From Luteipulveratus mongoliensis (GTDB taxonomy: Bacteria > Actinomycetota > Actinomycetes > Actinomycetales > Dermatophilaceae), in the NCBI RefSeq assembly GCF_001190945.1, contig NZ_CP011112.1, forward strand, positions 3,906,001 to 3,970,000: 64,000 nucleotides of DNA, in the 5' to 3' direction. Of the stretch, positions 25,670 to 35,189 are shown in pieces. The notes beneath the pieces are model-generated. The model saw nothing but the letters and a program-made list of their open reading frames with translations. It made no database searches and was not told where the DNA came from. The position numbers and the translations under genes were made by a program. How positions within the stretch are numbered: the stretch's first letter is position 1; each line of letters opens with the position of its first letter.

Positions 25670-26302
25670 GTGAGCGACACAGCACCTGGAAGAGCCCAGA
25701 CCGACCGCATTGTCTGGATTGACTGTGAGATGACCGGGCTCGACCTGCAGGCGGACGCCCTGATCGAGGTCGCGGCCCTGGTCACCGACTTCGAGCTCAA
25801 CCAGCTCGGGGACGGTGTCGACCTGGTCATCAAGCCTCCCGCCGAGGCGATTGCCCAGATGGGCGACTTCGTGCGCGAGATGCACGTCAAGAGCGGGCTG
25901 CTCGAAGAGCTGGATGCCGGCGTGACCCTCGGCGAGGCGCAGGAGCAGGTGCTGGCGTACGTCCGCGAGTTCGTCCCGGAGGAGCGCAAGGCGCCCTTGG
26001 GCGGCAACACGGTCGCGACCGACCGCAACTTCCTCGCCCGCGACATGGTCGAGCTCGAGCAGCACCTGCACTACCGGATCATCGATGTCTCCTCCATCAA
26101 GGAGCTGTCGCGGCGTTGGTACCCGCGGGCCTACTTCAACGCCCCCAAGAAGGGCGGCGGCCACCGCGCGCTGGCCGACATCCGCGAGTCGATCAACGAG
26201 CTGCGCTACTACCGCGAGGCCGTCTTCGTCGCCCAACCCGGCCCGGACACCAACGCTGCCAAGGCGATCGCCGAGCAGTACGTCCTGCCCGCCGCCCACT
26301 GA
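25670..26302 (+). CDS. orn: Oligoribonuclease
   Basis: This 210-residue DEDDh 3'-5' exonuclease removes diribonucleotides, including pGpG from c-di-GMP turnover. Motifs: [28 protein letters not shown] and [14 protein letters not shown]. The C-terminus is about 25 residues longer than the minimal enzyme. The start is GTG 25670. Confidence 0.96.
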   Translation: MSDTAPGRAQTDRIVWIDCEMTGLDLQADALIEVAALVTDFELNQLGDGVDLVIKPPAEAIAQMGDFVREMHVKSGLLEELDAGVTLGEAQEQVLAYVREFVPEERKAPLGGNTVATDRNFLARDMVELEQHLHYRIIDVSSIKELSRRWYPRAYFNAPKKGGGHRALADIRESINELRYYREAVFVAQPGPDTNAAKAIAEQYVLPAAH

Positions 26303-26404
26303 CACAGGCTCCCGTCGGGGGCGTCGTTGGGTGGTGTCACGAGCACCGCTTCGCACCCGGTACGATGTTTCGCGCTGCCTCTCATCGACGAGGTAGTCGC
26401 CTTG

Positions 26405-26480
26405 GTGGGTATAGCTCAGCTGGTAGAGCGCCGCCTTGTGGTGGCGGATGTCGCGGGTTCAAGTCCCGTTACTCACCCCA
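26405..26480 (+). tRNA. tRNA-His (anticodon GTG)
   Basis: Acceptor GTGGGTA/TACTCAC, anticodon stem CCGCC/GGCGG with loop TTGTGGT, T-arm GCGGG-TTCAAGT-CCCGT, discriminator C and encoded CCA. G26404 is the genome-encoded G-1 that pairs with C73, diagnostic of tRNA-His. A possible -10 TACGAT lies about 40 bp upstream. Confidence 0.96.
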
Positions 26481-26486
26481 AGAAGC

Positions 26487-26518
26487 AAAGGCCCGGCACC
26501 TTCTGGTGCCGGGCCTTT
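26487..26518 (+). terminator. Intrinsic terminator after tRNA-His
   Basis: A perfect 14-bp stem AAAGGCCCGGCACC / GGTGCCGGGCCTTT with loop TTCT starts seven bases after the tRNA. It has A- and T-tracts at its ends, so it can also end transcription of the convergent YihY gene. Confidence 0.85.
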
Positions 26519-26533
26519 CGCTGTCCTCGATGC

Positions 26534-28297
26534 TCAGCTGCGGCGGTCTCGCCGGAACTGAGGCTCATCGGCCGGTGCGTCCGACTCCTGCGCCTCATCG
26601 ACCGGTGCGGCCGACCCCTGGGGCCGGCGGCGGGCGTACCACCGTGACCGCCGATCCTCGCGCTCGTCCTCGATCTCCGTACGCAGCGCGCTCGGCATCG
26701 GGGGCGTCTTGACCTTCGGCGGCTTGGGCGGGGGCGGGTTCGCGGCCTTCTCTGCCTGATCCACGTCGTACGACACCCGTCGCGCCTGGCGTTCGGCCTC
26801 CACCTGGTCGCGCGCGAGGGAGGGCTCGGGGTCGAACTGGGCGCGCACGTGAGCGACCTCGGCCCAGCGCTGCTCACGGGTGATCTGCGCCTCGGCGGCC
26901 CTGCGCTCCTCGGCGGCCTTGCGCTCGGCCGCCTTGCGAGCGGCTGCGGCCTTGGTCTCCTGGGCCTGGAGCCGGTCGCGGACCTGCCTGTTCTTGGAGG
27001 CGCTGACCAGCGCGGTGTCGCGGCGTTCGACCCGGGCCTGCTGCACGAGGGCGCGATCACGCTCAGGGTCGTAGTCCTCGCCGCGCGCCTGCTCACGCAG
27101 CTCGGCGGATTGGGGCCCCTTCAACGAGCTCGGTGTGCCATCGAGATGGCGGGTGGCCGGGCGGGTCGGGTCCTCGGCACTGGCAGTCATCGCGGATGCG
27201 GTCCTCTCGTTGCTGCGACGGATGGCGAGCGCCGGCACCAGACCATGGCCCGCCGCCTCGACATCCTTCCCGGAAGACAGTCTGAGTTCGTGTGCCACCC
27301 GGACCGTCTGGTCGTACTTCTCGGCCTTCTTCTCCAGGCCGCTGTCGTCGCGCGCCGGCAGCAGGATGAGCTCCTCGGCCGGCAGGCCCGACTTTAGCTG
27401 CCGGGTGCGCTCGAGCTCAGCGTCCAGCTCGGCCCCGAACAGCAGCGCCAGGTTGGTGATCCACAGCCACAGCAGGAACATCACGACTCCGGCGAAGACG
27501 CCGTAGGTCTTCGAGTACGACATGCCGTGGGTGAGCGTGATGTAGAGACCGAACGCGGCCGACGTCAGCACCCACACCAGGAAACCGACGGCGGCGCCCC
27601 AGCTGAGGAAGACCCGGCGTGGCTTGCGCACGTTGGGAGTCGCCCAGTAGAGCAGGCAGATGATGAGGATGACGATCAGACAGACGAACGGCCACTTGGC
27701 GATGTCCCAGACCTTGACCGCCTCCTGCCCCAGGCCGATCTTCCTCCCAACCTCTTCGGCGACCTTGCCGGAGAAGACCAGTGCGGCGATGACCACGACG
27801 ATCAGCAGCACCTCGATCGCGGTGACCAGGTAGAGCCATGGGCGCAGCAGCCAGACCGGCCGACCCTCGCCGATGTCGTAGATGCGGTTGAGTGCCCGGC
27901 TGAAGCCCCCGACATAACCCGACGCGGACCACAGCGCACCCAGCAGACCGATGAGCAGCGCGACGCTGGCACCACCGCCGCTGTGGAAGTTGCCGAGGAC
28001 TTTCCTGGGCGTGTTGAAGGTGCTGTCAGTGACCGGCTTGTTCATGATCCCGGCGGCGATGTCGATCAGGTCGTTCGGCTTGATGTCGAACACGCCGATG
28101 AGCGAGATCACCGCGATCAGGCCAGGGAACAGCGCCAGCACCGAGTAGTACGTCAGCATCGCGGCGACGTCGGTGCACTGGTCCTGGGAGAACTTCTGGA
28201 CGGCGCGTCGGAGGGCGACCGACCAGCTGGGCCGGGCGCGCGTACGCGGGATGGTGGAGACCGGCCGCTCGACGGCCGTCTCGGTCTGCAGGGACAT
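26534..28297 (-). CDS. YihY/virulence factor BrkB family membrane protein with long charged tail
   Basis: The 587-residue protein has an N-terminal YihY domain (about 1-290) with six membrane helices and the family segment AAMLTYYSVLALFPGLIAVI (then SLIGVF). The remaining ~290 residues are hydrophilic, rich in Arg/Glu/Ala, with a likely coiled coil (KAAAARKAAERKAAEERRAAEAQ, broken here to KAAAARKAAERK / AAEERRAAEAQ) and Pro-rich stretches. Ordinary YihY proteins are about 300 residues, so the tail is unusual. Function of the family is unsettled. ATG 28297 has GAGGTG upstream. Confidence 0.86.
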   Translation of the reverse strand: MSLQTETAVERPVSTIPRTRARPSWSVALRRAVQKFSQDQCTDVAAMLTYYSVLALFPGLIAVISLIGVFDIKPNDLIDIAAGIMNKPVTDSTFNTPRKVLGNFHSGGGASVALLIGLLGALWSASGYVGGFSRALNRIYDIGEGRPVWLLRPWLYLVTAIEVLLIVVVIAALVFSGKVAEEVGRKIGLGQEAVKVWDIAKWPFVCLIVILIICLLYWATPNVRKPRRVFLSWGAAVGFLVWVLTSAAFGLYITLTHGMSYSKTYGVFAGVVMFLLWLWITNLALLFGAELDAELERTRQLKSGLPAEELILLPARDDSGLEKKAEKYDQTVRVAHELRLSSGKDVEAAGHGLVPALAIRRSNERTASAMTASAEDPTRPATRHLDGTPSSLKGPQSAELREQARGEDYDPERDRALVQQARVERRDTALVSASKNRQVRDRLQAQETKAAAARKAAERKAAEERRAAEAQITREQRWAEVAHVRAQFDPEPSLARDQVEAERQARRVSYDVDQAEKAANPPPPKPPKVKTPPMPSALRTEIEDEREDRRSRWYARRRPQGSAAPVDEAQESDAPADEPQFRRDRRS

Positions 28298-28402
28298 CGA
28301 AGGCACCTCTGCTCGCGGGCTGAAGAACGTTTCCTTGCTACTCGCCTGCAACTTAGCGACCGTTAACGCCAGATCGAGGGAAGGCTGGCCCACAATGGGC
28401 TG

Positions 28403-28999
28403 ATGCCGCGCTTCTCACAGCCCCTCGTGCGCGCCTCCGCTCTGGGCGGAGTGGCCGTCTGCTGCGCCCTGATGGGCGCCACCACCGCCGTCGCCGAGCC
28501 ACACGCCGATCCGACCGGGCCGATCCCCCCATGGCCGTGGCCGCCACAGTCGACGTCGCAGCCCCCGACATCGACCCGTACGCCGACGGCGACCAGCCTG
28601 CCGACCCGTACCCAGCCGCCACGGTCCACACCGAGGCCGACGCGGACGTCGCGACCCGACCCGAGCACCACGTGGCAAGGGCCGCGGCACTCATCCACGT
28701 CCCGGCCCGGCGGTTCGCAGGATGAGCCGAGCGACACTCCAGGGCCCGGATCGACGTCAACGACCAGCGGCGCAACGACAAGCACGACCGCACCGTCCAC
28801 GACGACGTCGTCCAGCACAGGGTCGGAGACCGTCACGCCGTGGGTGACTGAGTCCAGCTCGGGCGCTCAGGGTGCGTTGCTGCCTCCTCGACGACAGACG
28901 GAGGGCGGCGGCAGCTCGGGCAAGGGCGCGATCCTTTTCGGGTCCGCGACCGTCGCTCTGGTCGCTGCCGGACTCGCGCTGCGTGAGCTGCGTCGCTGA
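28403..28999 (+). CDS. Secreted Ser/Thr/Pro-rich protein with C-terminal membrane anchor
   Basis: The 198-residue product has an N-terminal signal peptide ending near AVAEPHA, a central mucin-like stalk made almost only of Ser, Thr, Pro and Gly (residues 38-150), and a C-terminal hydrophobic segment (AILFGSATVALVAAGLALREL) followed by RR. The anchor resembles an LPXTG-type tail without a clear sorting motif. The function is unknown; it could be a glycosylated surface stalk. Divergent from the YihY gene. Confidence 0.68.
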   Translation: MPRFSQPLVRASALGGVAVCCALMGATTAVAEPHADPTGPIPPWPWPPQSTSQPPTSTRTPTATSLPTRTQPPRSTPRPTRTSRPDPSTTWQGPRHSSTSRPGGSQDEPSDTPGPGSTSTTSGATTSTTAPSTTTSSSTGSETVTPWVTESSSGAQGALLPPRRQTEGGGSSGKGAILFGSATVALVAAGLALRELRR

Positions 29000-29053
29000 C
29001 GCCCGACTCGATTTCATGCCTGCCACATCTGCCTGCTAAGGTTTCTCCTCGTT

Positions 29054-29129
<76 letters not shown>

Positions 29130-29137
29130 CTCCACGC

Positions 29138-29168
29138 AATCGGGGCCTGACACTGTCAGGCCCCGATT
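29138..29168 (+). terminator. Intrinsic terminator after tRNA-Lys
   Basis: A perfect 14-bp stem AATCGGGGCCTGAC / GTCAGGCCCCGATT with a 3-base loop begins nine bases after the CCA end. It separates the tRNA from tdh. Confidence 0.8.
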
Positions 29169-29203
29169 CGCTTGTCCCCCAAGGCAACAGGCAGACTGAC
29201 CGG

Positions 29204-30241
29204 GTGCGTGCACTAGCCAAGACCAAAGCTGCTCCTGGCCTCGAGCTGATCGATGCTCCCGAGCCGACCTGTGGCCCCGACGACGTCAAGATCAGGGTGT
29301 TGAGGGCCGGCCTCTGCGGCACCGACCTGCACCTCGAGCAGTGGGACGAGTGGGCCGCGGCCACCGTCAAGGTGCCTCAGATCATCGGCCACGAGTTCTT
29401 CGGCGAGGTCGTCGAGATCGGACCACACGTCACGAGCGTGAAGGTCGGGCAGCGGGCCTCCGGCGAGGGACACATCATCTGCGGTGAGTGCCGCAACTGT
29501 CGGGCCGGACGCCGGCACCTGTGCATCCGTACGGTCGGCATCGGCGTCAACCGCGACGGCGCGTTCGCCGACTACGTCGTGATCCCTGCGAGCAACGTCT
29601 GGGTGCAGCCCGACGACATGGACCCGGACGTGGGTGCGGTGTTCGACCCGTTCGGCAACGCCACCCACACCGCGTTGTCCTTCCCCATCGCCGGCGAGGA
29701 CATCCTCGTCACCGGTGCCGGTCCGATCGGCGTGATCGGTGCCGCGATCGCCAAGCACGTCGGCGCGCGCAACGTCGTGGTCACCGATGTCAGCGACTAC
29801 CGGCTGGATCTGGCCAAGGCCGCCGGTGCAGACCGCGTCGTCAACGTCTCTCGCGAGCGGGTGGCGGACGCCCAGCGCGACCTCGGCATGCGCGAGGGCT
29901 TCGACATCGGACTCGAGATGTCCGGTCACCCGGCGGCGGTCGAGGAGATGATCGCCAACATGAACCACGGCGGCCGGATCGCCATGCTCGGTCTGCCGTC
30001 CGACCCCTACCCCATCGACTGGGGCCGGGTCATCACCCACATGATCACCATCAAGGGCATCTACGGCCGCGAGATGTACGACACCTGGTACGCCATGAGC
30101 GCGATGCTCCAGTCCTCCAAGGAGCTCGAACACGCCGTCCACTCCGTCATCACGCACCGCTACCCCGCCGAGCAGTGGCAGGAAGCATTCAATGCCGCTC
30201 GGTCCGGCCAGTGCGGCAAGGTCGTCATCGACTGGAGCTGA
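29204..30241 (+). CDS. tdh: L-threonine 3-dehydrogenase
   Basis: The 345-residue zinc MDR oxidises threonine to 2-amino-3-ketobutyrate with NAD+. The catalytic zinc region is [19 protein letters not shown] and [10 protein letters not shown]; the structural zinc loop is [15 protein letters not shown]; the Rossmann motif is [11 protein letters not shown]. The start is GTG 29204 ([14 protein letters not shown] follows), as an upstream in-frame extension runs through the tRNA. It forms a degradation operon with kbl. Confidence 0.95.
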   Translation: MRALAKTKAAPGLELIDAPEPTCGPDDVKIRVLRAGLCGTDLHLEQWDEWAAATVKVPQIIGHEFFGEVVEIGPHVTSVKVGQRASGEGHIICGECRNCRAGRRHLCIRTVGIGVNRDGAFADYVVIPASNVWVQPDDMDPDVGAVFDPFGNATHTALSFPIAGEDILVTGAGPIGVIGAAIAKHVGARNVVVTDVSDYRLDLAKAAGADRVVNVSRERVADAQRDLGMREGFDIGLEMSGHPAAVEEMIANMNHGGRIAMLGLPSDPYPIDWGRVITHMITIKGIYGREMYDTWYAMSAMLQSSKELEHAVHSVITHRYPAEQWQEAFNAARSGQCGKVVIDWS

Positions 30242-30289
30242 CCGCGCGCCACATCGCCGGTCATCACGCAGGAGCCAAGGAGACACACG

Positions 30290-31489
<1,200 letters not shown>

Positions 31490-31542
31490 CCTCCTGAGCC
31501 TCGTCCGGCCAAGGGCCCGAGCCACCCAGGACCGCCTGCCCT

Positions 31543-31683
31543 GCGTCTACACGATTGCGGATCGCGTTCTCATACCCCCGTGGTGCCGCAGGTCTGCGTG
31601 CAGCTCTCAGCCGCACATCCTGAGCAGGACGTGCACGACTGCGCACAGGTCCTCGTCGACGCGCGCGCCGAGGTCACCGGCAC
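31543..31683 (+). pseudogene. Decayed duplicate of the kbl 3' end
   Basis: This stretch aligns with the last ~45 codons of kbl: CGTCTAC...GCGTTCTC..CCCGTGGTGCCGCAGG, a 12-base deletion, then GCGTGCAGCT...GAGCAGGACGTGC. One frame reads VQLSAAHPEQDVHDCAQ and DARAEVTG against [17 protein letters not shown] and DARAEVNG in Kbl. An extra C and the deletion break the frame, and no upstream part is present. The divergence suggests an old or foreign copy rather than a fresh duplication. Confidence 0.85.
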
Positions 31684-32334
31684 TGACCCATTGCACTCCG
31701 TGCGGGCTGCCGACGGCGGCCGGTCAGGACTTGACCGATACTCGGCCGCGTTCGCACTCGGACACGAAGCCTTGGACGTCCAGCCGTGGTCGAAACGCCC
31801 CTTCAGCCGGTCGACGAACGCTCCGATGGCCGGCTCGTCATAGCCATCGAGCCGTTCGAGTCTTCCCCAGGCCGTCAAGGCCAGGCCGTGACTCAGCCTC
31901 GGGTTGGGCGTCAGGACCACGTCATCAATGTGGCGACGGGTGAAGTCAGTGAGGGCTCGGACCGTCTCGCGCGGCGTATCGGATGCGTAGTGGATCACCA
32001 CGTGGCCGTGTTCCATCGCGTGGACGTAAAGCCCTGGCGCTACTGGCTTGTCGTAGTAGCCGGGCGCCACGGTGTACGGGTAGTGCGGTCCCGATGTAGC
32101 CGGCGTCGAGCTGTATGACACGCCACTCACCTCGTTCTGTGAGATGTGCGGGCTGTCGATGACGACGACCGCCTGGCCCGGCAGACATGAGTCGATGCGC
32201 TGCTCAGCCGTCGAGCCGGCCACTAGGCCGAAGACGTACTGATAGCGGTTGACGAACAGGAACGACACCATCGCCACGATGGTGATGACGGTGGCCAGAC
32301 GCCAGAGCCAGCGCCGCGGAGATTGATAGGTCAT
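31570..32334 (-). CDS. DUF3105 membrane-anchored protein
   Basis: The 254-residue protein has one N-terminal membrane segment (about residues 10-32) and an outer DUF3105 domain with YSSTPATSGPHYPYTVAPG and YVHAMEHGHVVIHY, conserved His-rich motifs of unknown function. Its start overlaps the M50-type peptidase gene by 4 bp, making it the last gene of the peptide cluster. The last ~40 codons are read antisense to the kbl remnant and give a Cys/Ser/Thr-rich tail that does not look like the family, probably a read-through extension after loss of the original stop. Confidence 0.82.
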   Translation of the reverse strand: MTYQSPRRWLWRLATVITIVAMVSFLFVNRYQYVFGLVAGSTAEQRIDSCLPGQAVVVIDSPHISQNEVSGVSYSSTPATSGPHYPYTVAPGYYDKPVAPGLYVHAMEHGHVVIHYASDTPRETVRALTDFTRRHIDDVVLTPNPRLSHGLALTAWGRLERLDGYDEPAIGAFVDRLKGRFDHGWTSKASCPSANAAEYRSSPDRPPSAARTECNGSVPVTSARASTRTCAQSCTSCSGCAAESCTQTCGTTGV

Positions 32335-33572
32335 CGAAGTTGTCCTGTCCGGCGAAGTCGGCGCTCTCGGAGCGCGAGGAAAAGGGGCAGCAGGCGTTGG
32401 CCTCCGACGACGACGAGTGCCGCGAGGGAGGACCAGAACGCCCAGGAGGCGAGGTCGGGGTGCAGAACGCTTCCGGCGACCCATGCCACCAGGCCGATGA
32501 GAAAGGGCACCGCGTAGTTCAGGAGCAGCCAGGCGACCGCGAACATGCCGACGAGGTAGGCGACTCCGAAGTACCGCGCAACGCGCCGGTCATGTGCGTC
32601 GATGGACTCGAGGTCGGCCTGCTCGGTCTCGTCGAGTCGCCACAGCCGATCCTTCGTGGTCAGCCAGGTGGCCCGGTTGAGATCGTGGCACCGCAGCATG
32701 GTGGCAACCACCGCGTACGCGTCACTGCGCATGAAGATCGCAAAGAACTGCCAGGCGATCGACAAGAACTGGACGAGGACGACTGCTGCGAGGAACCGAT
32801 CGAGCAGCCCGGGCAGAGACAGCCACCCTTCCCAATTGGCCAGCCGAACGCTCAAGGCCAGGGCCATCAGGACCGCATCGATGGCGATCCCCGCGAGATA
32901 GGTGGCATAGCGCTGGCGACGTGGCACGGTCACGATCTGGCTCACGTCGGTCTCGAAGACGAGGAAGACTCCTCGATAGCTCACCCGAAACGCTGCAGGC
33001 ACCCCGACCGCTCGCCCACCGAGCCAGTGCCACGCCTCGTGGACCGCGCGCAGCGCCCAGGTGACCGGTGTGAGCAGCAAGATCGACCAGATCGGATCAG
33101 GCAACCACCAGGAGTGCTCGAACGACGGACGCAGCTCTGGAGCGACGACGCAGACGCCGAGTGCGAACAGCGCGGCCGCGATGTACGCCGACCACGCAGC
33201 TCTCCCGAAGAAGCGCGCTGCCACAGGCTGCCGTACTCCTTCGATCCACCGGATCGAGCGAGTGCCGGACGCGTCGGAGCGCTCCGCTGTCGCCGCTGAC
33301 TCAGCGGACGGCTCCAAGAAGCCGGCCGCGGCGAGGCCCTCCAGGAACTCCGACCCGTCGACGACCTCTCCGGCGGCCTCACTCGCGAGACGGGTGGCCT
33401 CGGTGAGCGACGCGCCAGACTGAATCGCCTCGACCAGGACGGCGCCCGGCTCCGGGACGGCCACGAAAAGCCCCAGGTCGGGGCGGCCGAGAATGCACTC
33501 TTCGTCAACCCGCGCGACCGTCACCAGGCTCAGATCCACCGACTGAGCGGCGGTCGTTGAGGTGCTGTCCAT
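32331..33572 (-). CDS. Putative peptide-processing M50-type membrane metallopeptidase with recognition-like N-terminus
   Basis: The 413-residue protein has an N-terminal ~90-residue domain (GLFVAVPEPGAVLVEAI, then EFLEGLAAAGFLEP) that looks like a PqqD/RRE winged helix. About eight membrane helices follow. HEAWH at residues 178-182 is an HExxH zinc site and SDAYAVV (Asp284) matches the third-ligand DGYY position of M50 peptidases in peptide clusters. It probably trims or exports the peptides encoded just upstream. ATG 33572 has AAAGGA upstream. The second HExxH-family motif NxxP is not clear. Confidence 0.72.
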   Translation of the reverse strand: MDSTSTTAAQSVDLSLVTVARVDEECILGRPDLGLFVAVPEPGAVLVEAIQSGASLTEATRLASEAAGEVVDGSEFLEGLAAAGFLEPSAESAATAERSDASGTRSIRWIEGVRQPVAARFFGRAAWSAYIAAALFALGVCVVAPELRPSFEHSWWLPDPIWSILLLTPVTWALRAVHEAWHWLGGRAVGVPAAFRVSYRGVFLVFETDVSQIVTVPRRQRYATYLAGIAIDAVLMALALSVRLANWEGWLSLPGLLDRFLAAVVLVQFLSIAWQFFAIFMRSDAYAVVATMLRCHDLNRATWLTTKDRLWRLDETEQADLESIDAHDRRVARYFGVAYLVGMFAVAWLLLNYAVPFLIGLVAWVAGSVLHPDLASWAFWSSLAALVVVGGQRLLPLFLALRERRLRRTGQLR

Positions 33573-33590
33573 TGAGTTCCTTTGGTTGCT

Positions 33591-33624
33591 GCTGCTGGCT
33601 CGTAGCGCGCCACGAGCCAGCAGC
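33591..33624 (-). terminator. Hairpin after peptide gene 1
   Basis: A perfect 13-bp stem GCTGCTGGCTCGT / ACGAGCCAGCAGC with an 8-base loop lies between the stop of peptide gene 1 and the peptidase start. There is no T-run. It may stabilise the peptide mRNA or reduce read-through into the peptidase. Confidence 0.6.
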
Positions 33625-33632
33625 GTCACCGG

Positions 33633-33704
33633 TCAGCTGTCCAGGCAGTCGCCACACAGCGTGGTGAGACGAGTGTTCTCGATGCGCTTGATCTCGATCT
33701 TCAT
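33633..33704 (-). CDS. RiPP-like precursor peptide 1 (23 residues)
   Basis: This small gene encodes 23 residues: MKIEIKRIEN, TRLTT, LCGDC, LDS. A strong ribosome site GGAGGTGA lies six bases before ATG 33704 and is made by the last codons of the upstream ThiF fragment. The first 30 bases are identical to peptide gene 2; differences cluster in the middle and at the C-terminus. The charged N-terminal part would be the leader and the LCGDC part the likely core. No family match is known to me. Confidence 0.82.
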   Translation of the reverse strand: MKIEIKRIENTRLTTLCGDCLDS

Positions 33705-33709
33705 GTGGG

Positions 33710-33874
33710 TCACCTCCGATCCTTCGCAGGTCTAGCTGTGGTTGCGCACACCGGACATGCGGGATTCCGTTTCCACTCGAACTCCCGCACGGCGCAGCCA
33801 TCGGCGAAGTCAATGGTGTTCGGGCGCCCGGCGTGGGCCGGCGCCTCGATGCGAGTCAGGTACCGGAGTTCCAT
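33710..33874 (-). pseudogene. Duplicated C-terminal fragment of the ThiF-like enzyme
   Basis: The 54-codon frame LRYLTRIEAPAHAGRPN, FADGCAVREFEWKRNPACPV is closely similar to residues 320-371 of the ThiF-like protein (LRYLTRFEAPAYAGRPN, FAHGCAVREFEWKRNPACTV). It keeps the frame, the CxxC pair and the AGGTGA ending that serves as ribosome site for peptide gene 1. Homology stops upstream of LRY. ATG 33874 could start a small protein. I treat it as a duplication remnant, but conservation of frame leaves function open. Confidence 0.75.
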
Positions 33875-33895
33875 CCATCGCATTCCTTGCGTCAT

Positions 33896-33933
33896 CGTTG
33901 CTGCCCCGTGGTCTCGGCCACGGGGCAGCAACG
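33896..33933 (-). terminator. Strong hairpin after peptide gene 2
   Basis: A perfect 16-bp stem CGTTGCTGCCCCGTGG / CCACGGGGCAGCAACG with a 6-base loop begins five bases after the peptide gene 2 stop. It lies in front of the ThiF fragment and peptide gene 1, so it may act as an attenuator or mRNA-stabilising end inside the operon. Confidence 0.7.
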
Positions 33934-33938
33934 TTCGA

Positions 33939-34013
33939 TCAGCTGTTGCCGATGCAGTCCCCGCACAGGCCAGTGAGGCGGGCGTTCTCGATGCGCTTGA
34001 TCTCGATCTTCAT
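33939..34013 (-). CDS. RiPP-like precursor peptide 2 (24 residues)
   Basis: The gene encodes 24 residues: MKIEIKRIEN, ARLTG, LCGDC, IGNS. GGGAGGTGA, five bases before ATG 34013, overlaps the stop codon of the ThiF-like gene, so translation is coupled. It is the parental-type copy because it follows the complete enzyme gene. The peptide has two Cys in CGDC, a candidate core; it does not end in Asn as microcin C precursors do, although Asn is penultimate here. Confidence 0.83.
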   Translation of the reverse strand: MKIEIKRIENARLTGLCGDCIGNS

Positions 34014-34018
34014 GCTGG

Positions 34019-35134
34019 TCACCTCCCTCTCTTCGCAGGTCTGGCTGTGGGCGCACACACCGTGCACGCGGGATTCCGTTTCCACTCGAACTCCCGGACC
34101 GCGCAGCCATGGGCGAAGTCGATGACGTTCGGGCGACCGGCATAGGCCGGCGCCTCGAAACGGGTGAGGTACCGGAGCACCTCGAAGGCGCACAAGGACC
34201 CGAGCAGGCCCGCTACCGGGCCGATTCCACGATTGGTGCGCTCCCCGGTCCGGAAGAGCGCATCGGCGGTGCGTTCCTCGGCGTCCAGCTCATCGGGCGA
34301 CGACGTCAAGCACTCTCGGCAGGCACTTGCGCCAGGATCGACCGACCACACCAGCCCGGTCGTGACGAACATGCCGCCACGCACATACGGAACTGACCTG
34401 CTCACGCAGGCGGCGTTGACCCAGTCATCGATCTCAGAAGGGCTGTCGACACCCGACATCACGACATCGGGCCCGACTGCGTCCAGCACGTCGCCGATGT
34501 CCGCCGCGCCGCTCAGCTCGGTGCTGATCGTCTCGACCTTGATCGACGGATCGAAGGCCCGCACCCAGTCCGCTGCGACATCCACCTTGGGCAGCCCGAT
34601 GTCGCTGTACCGGTAGAGGTACTGACGAGCGAAGTTGCGAAGCTCGACCACGTCCTTGTCCAGGAGGGTGAGCCGGCCGACTCCGAGACCGCACAGGTGC
34701 GGGATCGTGTTGGAGTTGAGGCCGCCGGTCCCGAGGACGAGAACGTGCGACTCGCGGAGCGCTTGCTGGAAGTCTGCGCGGCCACGCTCGAGGGAAGCGA
34801 AGGACTCGAAGAACGCCAGATTGCTGTGGTAGCGCTCACGATCGGACGCGTCCTCGCTCTCGCTCGCCACACTTTCAACCAGGCCGTGGGCATCCAGGAC
34901 CGTGATGGCTTCGCGAACCTCGTGAGGGCTCACAGATCGCTCCCCCACCGACAGCGCCTCGGACAGCTCCGCGACCGTCAAGCGGCCCTCTCGCAGATGG
35001 ACCAGCAGCGTTTCGAGCTGACCGTCGGGATCGGCAATCACGAACTGATCGCGGATGTCATACATCAGTCGTAGCTGCGAGCCGTCGCGCTCCCAGACCA
35101 CGCTCTTCAGGCTCGGTATCAGTTCTGTCGCCAC
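34019..35134 (-). CDS. ThiF-family E1-like adenylating enzyme (MccB-like)
   Basis: The 371-residue protein has an N-terminal ~95-residue wHTH-like domain resembling a RiPP recognition element and a ThiF/E1 domain. Motifs: nucleotide loop GTGGLNSN (135-142), LLDKDVVELRNFARQ (the DxDxVExxNxxRQ signature, 158-171) and zinc pairs CREC (272-275) and CTVC (357-360). MccB and PaaA, which activate the precursors of microcin C and pantocin, have this layout. It probably adenylates the peptides encoded right after it. GTG 35134 has GGGGAGGA upstream. The chemistry is unknown. Confidence 0.83.
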   Translation of the reverse strand: MATELIPSLKSVVWERDGSQLRLMYDIRDQFVIADPDGQLETLLVHLREGRLTVAELSEALSVGERSVSPHEVREAITVLDAHGLVESVASESEDASDRERYHSNLAFFESFASLERGRADFQQALRESHVLVLGTGGLNSNTIPHLCGLGVGRLTLLDKDVVELRNFARQYLYRYSDIGLPKVDVAADWVRAFDPSIKVETISTELSGAADIGDVLDAVGPDVVMSGVDSPSEIDDWVNAACVSRSVPYVRGGMFVTTGLVWSVDPGASACRECLTSSPDELDAEERTADALFRTGERTNRGIGPVAGLLGSLCAFEVLRYLTRFEAPAYAGRPNVIDFAHGCAVREFEWKRNPACTVCAPTARPAKRGR

Positions 35135-35189
35135 CGTCGCTCCTCCCCGCCGGACCAGACGGTCACGCAGCGAGTCAGATCATCACGAG

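Noticed and set aside
28403-28999. The Ser/Thr/Pro-rich frame as non-coding shadow
   Set aside because: It has a signal peptide, a terminal membrane helix with basic stop and a consistent composition, so I kept it as a gene.
33633-34013. Peptides as classical microcin C precursors
   Set aside because: Microcin C precursors end in Asn, which is modified; these end in Ser (LDS, GNS), and no MccE/MccD-like genes are present.
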